Assembly: GCA_902478705.1 (NCBI GenBank)
Contig: CABSMB010000012.1
Location: 1 to 14,711, forward strand
Length of the DNA: 14,711 nucleotides
DNA from: an uncultured Collinsella sp.
GTDB lineage: Bacteria > Actinomycetota > Coriobacteriia > Coriobacteriales > Coriobacteriaceae
Direction: 5' to 3'
A program made the translations under genes and the position numbers. Shown here piece by piece: positions 7,199 to 14,711 of this stretch; position 1 is the stretch's first letter; every line of letters begins with the position of its first letter. A model generated the notes under the pieces. The model was not told the DNA's origin. It saw nothing but the letters and a program-made list of their open reading frames with translations, and ran no database searches.

Positions 7199-8335
7199 AT
7201 GCGTCTGCCCATGAATACCTCGCTTGCCACGCTCAAGCCCTCCGGCATCCGCCGAATCAACGCACTCGCCGCTCAGCATCCGGGATGCATTGCGCTTGCG
7301 CTCGGCGAGCCTGATTTTTCCACGCCCGACGTGATTAGCGCCGAGGTGACCGCCGCGCTGGACCGCGGTGACACGCATTATCCGCCCAACAACGGTCGCC
7401 CTGCCCTGCGCGAGGCGCTGTCCGCATATATGGGCGACGCGGGCCTTTCGTTTTCTGCTGACGAGGTCATCCTGACCGATGGTGCGACTGAGGCCCTGTC
7501 GGCTACCTTTATGGCTATGCTCAATCCAGGCGACGAGGTCATCATCCCCACGCCGGCTTTTGGTTTGTACGAGAGCATCGTCGTGGCCAATCACGCCAAA
7601 GCGGTCTTTTTGGATACGGAGCCTGCGCAATTTCAGATTGACGAGGACGCGCTTCGTGCTTGCGTGACGCCGGCGACCAAGGCCATCGTCATCTGCTCGC
7701 CCAACAATCCCACGGGCTGCATTCTCAACGCGGCATCGCTCGACGCCGTGGCGCGCGTAGCGGAGCAGGCGGGCATCTACGTAGTCTGCGACGACGTATA
7801 CAACCGTCTGGTCTATGTGGATGGCTACGAGCGATTTGCCCAGCGCCACCCGGAGCTACGCGAGCAGACGGTGGTCATCGAGAGCTTCTCCAAGCCCTGG
7901 GCTATGACTGGCTGGCGCTTGGGTTGGCTCGCAGCGGCAGCCCCCGTCATCGCCGAGATCGCAAAGGCCCACCAATATTTAGTATCGAGTGCCGTCTCCT
8001 TCGAAATGGACGCCGCAGCTCGAGCCCTCACCGTCGACCCCACCCCCATGCTCAAAGTCTACCGAGCCCGCCGCAAACGCGTGCTCGCAGCCTTAAACGC
8101 CATGGGCCTCGACGCAGTAGAGCCCGCAGGAGCCTTCTACACTTTCCCGAGCATCAAACAATTCGGCCTAACAAGCCAAGCCTTCTGCATCAAAGCCATC
8201 AAAGAGGCAAACGTAGCCCTAGTCCCGGGCGACTGTTTCGGCACCGAAGGCCACATCCGCCTAAGCTACTGCGTCTCCGACAAAAACCTGGACGAAGGTC
8301 TCCGCCGCCTGTCCACCTTCATTTCGACTTTGTAA
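7199..8335 (+). CDS. PLP-dependent class I/II aminotransferase
   Basis: A 378-residue protein, normal length for fold-type I aspartate/aromatic-type aminotransferases. ATG 7199 has AAAGGA upstream. Family marks in order: IALALGEPDFSTP (substrate-binding N-terminus), HYPPNNGRPALREAL, ILTDGATEAL (phosphate-binding turn), PAFGLYE (ring-stacking Tyr region), ICSPNNPTG, CDDVYNRLVY (Asp pairing with the pyridine nitrogen), and ESFSKPWAMTGWRLGW with the Schiff-base Lys at about residue 232. A C-terminal Arg in GTEGHIRLSYC would bind the substrate carboxylate. It should transfer amino groups between an amino acid and a 2-oxoacid in the cytoplasm; the specific substrate cannot be told. Codon use changes near 7970: the last third uses AAA for Lys throughout and several CTA Leu codons, unlike the first part. 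No terminator hairpin directly follows the stop. Confidence 0.93.
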   Translation: MRLPMNTSLATLKPSGIRRINALAAQHPGCIALALGEPDFSTPDVISAEVTAALDRGDTHYPPNNGRPALREALSAYMGDAGLSFSADEVILTDGATEALSATFMAMLNPGDEVIIPTPAFGLYESIVVANHAKAVFLDTEPAQFQIDEDALRACVTPATKAIVICSPNNPTGCILNAASLDAVARVAEQAGIYVVCDDVYNRLVYVDGYERFAQRHPELREQTVVIESFSKPWAMTGWRLGWLAAAAPVIAEIAKAHQYLVSSAVSFEMDAAARALTVDPTPMLKVYRARRKRVLAALNAMGLDAVEPAGAFYTFPSIKQFGLTSQAFCIKAIKEANVALVPGDCFGTEGHIRLSYCVSDKNLDEGLRRLSTFISTL

Positions 8336-8387
8336 TCCTCAGGGATGCAACACATCAGCCCACCGACACAAGGGTTATGCGTGGGGC

Positions 8388-8607
8388 GCGTCGCTCAACG
8401 GAAAACCGGGCTGCCCCAAAGTCACCGCAGGCCGCGCCGCCGAAGGCCGGGCGCAAGGTTTTCGTAGATTCCGCACGAGCCGAAGAGCACTTAATGTGCT
8501 CTTCGTGCGAGCCAGGACTTGACCGAGCGAAAACCTTGCGCCCGGCCTTCGGCGGCGCGGCCGGAATGGTGGAATTGTGTGCAGCCCGGTTTCCCGTTGA
8601 CCGACGC
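8388..8607. repeat. Nested inverted-repeat element of about 220 bp
   Basis: There are three concentric dyads. The outer arms 8388-8414 and 8581-8607 pair at 25 of 27 positions. The inner arms 8430-8464 and 8528-8562 are a perfect 35-bp inverted repeat. At the centre, 8482-8490 and 8496-8504 form a 9-bp hairpin with loop TTAAT, extended by CGCAC (8472-8476) and GTGCG (8505-8509) across a bulge. It encodes no credible protein. The structure suggests a non-autonomous mobile (MITE-like) or dispersed palindromic element, but no target duplication was identified. Its right end runs into the -35 box of the rplJ promoter. Confidence 0.88.
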
Positions 8608-8625
8608 CGGGGTCCCCGCCATAAT
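8597..8625 (+). promoter_or_regulatory. Promoter of the rplJ-rplL operon
   Basis: A -35 TTGACC (8597-8602) and -10 CATAAT (8620-8625) are separated by exactly 17 nt, close to the sigma-70/SigA consensus and the best promoter in the window. Transcription would start near 8632, placing the whole L10 leader in the mRNA. The -35 hexamer lies within the right arm of the nested inverted repeat. Confidence 0.85.
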
Positions 8626-8644
8626 ACTTACGGTTCACGCACGA

Positions 8645-8737
8645 ATCCGCTGCCAGAGACAGCCGGTGCAAACGGGCATCGCCCGCGAGCTTAATGGGAT
8701 ATCCCGCCAGCCGAGGTGGTCGAGTAGATATGTCTTC
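8645..8737 (+). promoter_or_regulatory. Ribosomal protein L10 leader RNA
   Basis: The 5' UTR of rplJ contains the hallmarks of the L10 leader: GACAGCCGGTGC near 8658, a CGGGC-ATC-GCCCG hairpin (8673-8685), then GCTTAAT (8689-8695) and CCAGCCGAGGTGG (8708-8719). In this family the L10(L7/L12)4 complex binds a kink-turn in the leader and lowers expression of its own operon. The attenuator hairpin immediately downstream fits premature termination as the mechanism. The exact ends are approximate. Confidence 0.8.
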
Positions 8738-8739
8738 TC

Positions 8740-8778
8740 GCCCCCGTCGCTCATGCAGCGCGGGGGCTTTCTTTTTGG
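8740..8778 (+). terminator. Attenuator terminator in the rplJ leader
   Basis: The stem GCCCCCG (8740-8746) pairs with CGGGGGC (8761-8767), extended by CGCT/AGCG with one bulged T and a 5-nt loop, and is followed by TTTCTTTTT. Its place between the L10 leader and the rplJ ribosome site indicates regulated termination rather than the end of an operon. Confidence 0.88.
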
Positions 8779-8841
8779 ACATGCCCCCGTCACGTCCTTG
8801 TGGCGGACCGTGCCCGGAAAGAATTCGAGGAGGTGTAATTC

Positions 8842-9363
8842 ATGCCCCAGCAGTACAAAATCGACAAGGTTGCAGAGATCGAGTCCCGTATCGCCGAGAA
8901 CGCCGGTCTGTTCGTCGTCAACTACAACGGTCTGACGGTTAAGCAGGCTCAGGAGCTGCGTCATCAGCTTCGCGAGTGCGGCGCCGAGATGAAGGTCTAC
9001 AAGAACAACCTGGTCAAGATCGCTCTCAAGAACCAGGAGCAGCCCGAGCTCGACGAGATCCTCGCCGGCCCCGTCGCTTATGTGTTCTACGAGACCGAGC
9101 CGGTCGAGGCCGCTAAGACCCTTAAGGACTTCTCCGCTAAGTCCAAGGGTGTCCTTGAGATCAAGGGCGGTATCTCCGACGGCAAGGCCGTTTCCGCTGA
9201 TGATGTTAAGGCTATCGCCGAGCTGCCCACCAAGGATCAGCTTCTCGGCCAGATCGCCGGTCTCATCTCCGGTTTCGCTCGCGACATCGCTGTCTGCGTC
9301 AACGGCGTTTCCTCTGGTCTCGCTCGTTCGATCCAGCAGGTCTCCGAGCAGAAGGCAGCCTAG
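8842..9363 (+). CDS. rplJ: 50S ribosomal protein L10 (uL10)
   Basis: A 173-residue protein starting at ATG 8842 behind a strong AGGAGG. The N-terminal rRNA-binding domain has the typical MPQQYKIDKVAEIESRI start, then GLFVVNYNGLTVKQAQELR, MKVYKNNLVKIAL and PVAYVF. The end, SGFARDIAVCVNGVSSGLARSIQQVSEQKAA, is the helix that docks L7/L12 dimers. L10 anchors the ribosomal stalk that recruits translation GTPases. It is the first gene of the operon and is probably repressed by its own product through the upstream leader. Length is normal. Confidence 0.97.
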   Translation: MPQQYKIDKVAEIESRIAENAGLFVVNYNGLTVKQAQELRHQLRECGAEMKVYKNNLVKIALKNQEQPELDEILAGPVAYVFYETEPVEAAKTLKDFSAKSKGVLEIKGGISDGKAVSADDVKAIAELPTKDQLLGQIAGLISGFARDIAVCVNGVSSGLARSIQQVSEQKAA

Positions 9364-9378
9364 TTGCTGTTTTCACCC

Positions 9379-9446
9379 GCGGCGGCAACGCCGCACCCTT
9401 GGCGCATTCGCGCCGTGTTTTAACTGATCTCCGTGCATCCGCACGG
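9379..9446 (+). other. Three small hairpins in the rplJ-rplL intergenic region
   Basis: Within the 102-nt gap lie three hairpins: GCGGCG-GCAA-CGCCGC (9379-9394, a GNRA loop), GGCGC-ATTC-GCGCC (9401-9414) and CCGTGC-ATCC-GCACGG (9431-9446). The last stops a few bases before the rplL ribosome site. They lack T-tracts and are more likely mRNA processing or stability elements that help give the roughly fourfold excess of L7/L12 over L10. The effect is inferred. Confidence 0.6.
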
Positions 9447-9465
9447 AAACCGAAAGGACTTAGAA

Positions 9466-9843
9466 ATGGCTAAGCTTACCACCGATGAGATCATCGATGC
9501 TCTTAAGGAAATGACCCTTCTCGAGGCTTCCGAGCTCGTCAAGGCTATCGAGGACACCTTCGGCGTTTCCGCCGCTGCTCCTGCCGCTGTTGTCGCCGCT
9601 CCTGCTGCTGGCGCTGCTGAGGCCGAGGAGAAGACCGAGTTTGACGTCGTGCTCGAGGGCTTCGGCGACAACAAGATCCAGGTCATCAAGGCCGTCCGTG
9701 AGCTCACCAACCTTGGCCTGAAGGAGGCCAAGGAGGTCGTCGAGGGCGCTCCCAAGGCTGTTCTCGAGGGTGCCAAGAAGGAGGACGCCGAGGCTGCCAA
9801 GGAGAAGCTCGAGGCTGCTGGCGCTGCTGTCACCCTCAAGTAA
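9466..9843 (+). CDS. rplL: 50S ribosomal protein L7/L12 (bL12)
   Basis: A 125-residue protein from ATG 9466, preceded by AAAGGA; an in-frame ATG at 9433 would add 11 unconserved residues. It shows the N-terminal dimerisation helices ([16 protein letters not shown] through [12 protein letters not shown]) and an Ala/Pro-rich hinge (about residues 38-58). The C-terminal factor-binding domain includes [34 protein letters not shown] and a closing AAGAAVTLK. Multiple copies on L10 recruit EF-Tu, EF-G and other GTPases. It is the last gene of the stalk operon, and an intrinsic terminator follows 27 nt after the stop. Confidence 0.98.
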   Translation: MAKLTTDEIIDALKEMTLLEASELVKAIEDTFGVSAAAPAAVVAAPAAGAAEAEEKTEFDVVLEGFGDNKIQVIKAVRELTNLGLKEAKEVVEGAPKAVLEGAKKEDAEAAKEKLEAAGAAVTLK

Positions 9844-9870
9844 TCAGGCTCTCTCGCCAGATTTCTTTGC

Positions 9871-9905
9871 AGACGGGGCTCACTATGCGAGCCCCGTCTT
9901 TTTTT
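9871..9905 (+). terminator. Intrinsic terminator of the rplJ-rplL operon
   Basis: An 11-bp perfect stem, AGACGGGGCTC (9871-9881) with GAGCCCCGTCT (9889-9899), has a 7-nt loop and runs into seven T. It separates the stalk operon from galU and, further on, rpoB. Confidence 0.95.
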
Positions 9906-10157
9906 GTATCGGCCCCTCATTCTCATTACTCGGCACGCAGAACACCGTTGTCTTCGCCGTGCCAATCCCGTTACCGCTGGGGCGTAAAATTGCACCATTC
10001 GAGCAATAATTTGCGTTGACCTGCTGAAGAATTGCGTTTGCCTTACGGCGACGTATGTCTCCGGCGGTAAGATACTTCCGTATCGCAATTTGGTCTGCGG
10101 CCGCCGTGCCGCACGCATAGGGCGCATTCTGCGCCTGCGAAAGGATCCTTGAATAAC
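9906..10157 (+). promoter_or_regulatory. Upstream region of galU
   Basis: A gene-free stretch of 252 nt. It contains a dyad with arms AATTGCG (10030-10036) and CGCAATT (10084-10090) that encloses CTTAC/GTAAG, so the leader may fold. It also has a GGCGCA-TTC-TGCGCC hairpin (10121-10135) just before the AAAGGA ribosome site. TTGACC at 10016 and TAAGAT at 10068 are possible promoter parts, but no pair has acceptable spacing, so the promoter is unplaced. Confidence 0.45.
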
Positions 10158-11066
10158 ATGAAGGCAATCATCCCCGCCGCCGGCCTTGGCACGCGTTTTC
10201 TGCCTGGCACTAAGTGCACGCCCAAAGAGATGCTGCCGGTGCTCGACAAGCCGGTCATTCAGTATGTCGTTGAGGAGGCGCTCGACCCCGAGGAGGTTGA
10301 CGACGCCATCATCGTTACTTCTCCCGGTAAGCCCGAGCTGCTGAGCTACTTCCAGCCCGACCGTTCGCTCGAGAACCTGCTGCGCGAGCGCGGCAAGAAT
10401 GTCTATGCCGATGCCGTCGCCCACGCTGGCGGTATGCCGGTCGACTTCCGCTATCAGTACGAGCCCAAGGGCCTCGGCCATGCTATCCGCTCTGCTGCCG
10501 ATGCCGTGGCAGGGGAGAACTTCCTGGTTCTTCTGGGCGACTACGTTGTGCCTAACCGCGACATCTGCGACAAGATGCTCGCCGTTTCCAAAGAGCACGG
10601 TGGCGCTTCGGTTATCGCCGTCGCTGCTTGCTCGCCCGAGGAAGTCAGCCGCTACGGCGTTATCGCCGGCGAGCGCGTCGGTTCGCTCGAGGGCGCCGAG
10701 GGCGTTGCCGATGCCGAACCGGGCGCTGTCTGGCGCATCGGCGGTCTGGTCGAGAAGCCCGCTCCCGAGGCGGCTCCGTCCAACCTGTACATCGTCGGTC
10801 GTTACCTGCTGAGTCCGCTGGTCATGGACCTGCTGGCCGATCAGCAGGCCGGCAAGGGCGGCGAGATCCAGCTCACCGACGCCATGGCCCGCTCGCTCGA
10901 CCGCGAGGCCATGTACGCTGTCGTCATCGACCCGCTCTCGGGCTACGACACCGGCACCCCGTCTGGCTGGATGGCCACCAACGCCCTCATGGCTGCAAGC
11001 GATCCTCGCTTTGCCGGCGCCTTCTGGGACGCCATCGACGAGCGCGGCGGCTTGATGCGCAAATAA
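10158..11066 (+). CDS. galU: UTP--glucose-1-phosphate uridylyltransferase
   Basis: A 302-residue protein. ATG 10158 is chosen because family members begin MKAIIPAAGLGTR; a TTG at 10149 would add three residues but sits only 3 nt after AAAGGA, while the ATG has a rather long 12-nt gap. The nucleotide-binding signature GLGTRFLPGTKCTPKEMLPV is followed by DKPVIQYVVEEAL, YQYEPKGLGHAI, the metal/UTP site NFLVLLGDYVVP, GGLVEKP (catalytic-site Lys region) and NLYIVGRYLL. The enzyme makes UDP-glucose from UTP and glucose-1-phosphate for cell-envelope glycans and galactose metabolism. It is monocistronic here, bounded by terminators at both sides, and unusually located between the stalk operon and rpoB. 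Confidence 0.96.
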   Translation: MKAIIPAAGLGTRFLPGTKCTPKEMLPVLDKPVIQYVVEEALDPEEVDDAIIVTSPGKPELLSYFQPDRSLENLLRERGKNVYADAVAHAGGMPVDFRYQYEPKGLGHAIRSAADAVAGENFLVLLGDYVVPNRDICDKMLAVSKEHGGASVIAVAACSPEEVSRYGVIAGERVGSLEGAEGVADAEPGAVWRIGGLVEKPAPEAAPSNLYIVGRYLLSPLVMDLLADQQAGKGGEIQLTDAMARSLDREAMYAVVIDPLSGYDTGTPSGWMATNALMAASDPRFAGAFWDAIDERGGLMRK

Positions 11067-11087
11067 GCCTTCGAGCATCGACATTTA

Positions 11088-11119
11088 CGGGTGCAGACTT
11101 CGGTCTGCACCCGTTTTTT
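11088..11119 (+). terminator. Intrinsic terminator of galU
   Basis: A perfect 11-bp stem, CGGGTGCAGAC with GTCTGCACCCG, is closed by a stable C(TTCG)G tetraloop and followed by six T. It lies 21 nt after the galU stop, so rpoB needs its own promoter. Confidence 0.95.
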
Positions 11120-11141
11120 ATGCGGGCTACAGCTTAGCTCC

Positions 11142-11312
11142 GAAAAGTGCGACCCACAATTCGGCCGAATTCCGGGCTGCGCTTTCCCAAACAGTCGGGT
11201 TGCGGAAACTACGACCCGGAATATCGGCTCAGAACGGGATGCGGTTTCCCAAACAGGGCTCAATCGGAAACTGCGACCCAGTTTGAGGCCTCAAAACGGG
11301 ACGCAGTTTCCG
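11142..11312. repeat. Three tandem palindromes with exact 62-bp period
   Basis: The units 11142-11187, 11204-11249 and 11266-11311 are each a 46-bp dyad, with centres at 11164.5, 11226.5 and 11288.5. The outer parts are conserved between units (GGAAACTGCGACCC on the left, GGGAYGCRGTTTCC on the right), and units 1 and 2 share the linker CCCAAACAG. The middle 14-18 bases differ between units, although units 1 and 3 keep self-complementary centres (AATTCGGCCGAATT and a TTTGAGGCCTCAAA core). Unit 3 pairs at 21 of 24 positions. No open frame spans the array. Confidence 0.88.
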
Positions 11313-11370
11313 CCCGGCCAACCCTCGCCGCCATTCCGCTATTCAGCGGTCCGCACCAGCAGTCTCGTTC

Positions 11371-11427
11371 ACAGAAAATATATGAACAGGTGTTCGATGC
11401 ACACCTGTTTACCTGCATCTTTTCTGT
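11371..11427. promoter_or_regulatory. 57-bp dyad with an SOS-box-like core upstream of rpoB
   Basis: The outer arms ACAGAAAA (11371-11378) and TTTTCTGT (11420-11427) flank inner arms AACAGGTGT (11385-11393) and ACACCTGTT (11401-11409). Overlapping the left inner arm is GAACAGGTGTTC (11384-11395), which fits the Gram-positive LexA core GAAC-RNRY-GTTY. It lies about 180 nt before rpoB and about 80 nt before the rpoB -35. Whether LexA binds is unknown; the dyad may simply be an RNA or DNA hairpin. Confidence 0.5.
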
Positions 11428-11473
11428 CGAAAAACTTTGCTACTCCAAAAACTCAATCGCGTCAAGGCTTTTC

Positions 11474-11501
11474 TTGCCCAACGGTCGGTACCTGATAAAC
11501 T
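11474..11501 (+). promoter_or_regulatory. Probable rpoB promoter
   Basis: TTGCCC (11474-11479) and an extended -10, TGA-TAAACT (11493-11501), are separated by 16 nt. A leader of about 65 nt would follow, containing a hairpin TGGCGA...TCGCCA (11518-11538) before the strong AAGGAGG of rpoB. It is the best candidate in the 455-nt gene-free region between galU and rpoB. Confidence 0.55.
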
Positions 11502-11574
11502 ATTAGGTTGCGATAACTGGCGAAGCTATGCCTCGCCAACCCACCGAGCATTTCCGTGAAGGAGGAAAAACCTG

Positions 11575-14711
<3,137 letters not shown>

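Noticed and set aside
7166..7849. Minus-strand open frame of 227 codons opposite the aminotransferase
   Set aside because: Antisense shadow of a clear enzyme gene, with no ribosome site or motif.
7660..8694. Plus-strand open frame of 344 codons overlapping the aminotransferase and the inverted-repeat element
   Set aside because: It is out of frame with the well-supported aminotransferase, Arg/Pro/His-rich, and crosses a palindrome; no domain is visible.
8375..8782. Open frames on both strands through the nested inverted repeat with similar KPCARPSAARP peptides
   Set aside because: The similarity on opposite strands is simply the consequence of the inverted repeat.
9420..11084. Minus-strand open frame of 554 codons opposite rplL and galU
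   Set aside because: It overlaps two certain genes and two terminators in antisense; a codon-bias shadow.
11142..11312. CRISPR array
   Set aside because: There are only three units, each itself a long palindrome with a diverged middle; no identical repeats separated by unique spacers and no cas genes.

Overview
The window looks like chromosomal DNA of a high-GC Gram-positive in the Coriobacteriia, most likely Collinsella or a close relative. This is inferred from the strongly GC/C-ending codon use of the housekeeping genes, the actinobacterial flavour of RpoB, the L10-leader/rplJ/rplL arrangement and the gene repertoire. No database search was possible.

Layout, left to right. (a) 1-1863: the 3' part of a GH13 alpha-amylase-family glycosidase, then a hypoxanthine-type DNA glycosylase 3 nt downstream. 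A perfect 21-bp inverted repeat (1888-1943) separates them from a convergent gene. (b) 1949-6181: a visibly A+T-richer accessory island. It holds a Crp/Fnr-family regulator on the minus strand, a 333-nt divergent intergenic region with three copies of a PrfA-box-like palindrome (ATTARC-N4-GYTAAT), and a plus-strand run of four zinc-ribbon membrane-protein genes. The first of the four is broken by an in-frame TAA; two of the others are paralogues with an extracytoplasmic domain ending in a D-R-W-Y-L-W motif. (c) 6470-8335: a minus-strand protein of uncertain function (possibly flavodoxin-like) diverging from a PLP-dependent class I/II aminotransferase, whose last third has different codon use from its first two thirds. 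(d) 8388-8607: a 220-bp nested inverted-repeat element whose right end overlaps the -35 box of the ribosomal stalk promoter. (e) 8597-9905: a strong promoter, an L10-type autoregulatory leader with an attenuator, rplJ, rplL and a terminator. (f) 10158-11119: galU with a UUCG-loop terminator. (g) 11120-11574: a 455-nt gene-free region with three palindromes spaced exactly 62 bp apart, a 57-bp dyad containing an SOS-box-like core, and the rpoB promoter and leader. (h) 11575-14711: rpoB, running off the right edge.

The most interesting parts are the Crp-like regulator with its putative operators beside the zinc-ribbon membrane-protein cluster, an RpoB in which the normally invariant fork-loop-2 sequence after the rifampicin region is replaced by a segment about 8 residues longer, and two unrelated palindromic repeat families next to core transcription and translation genes.
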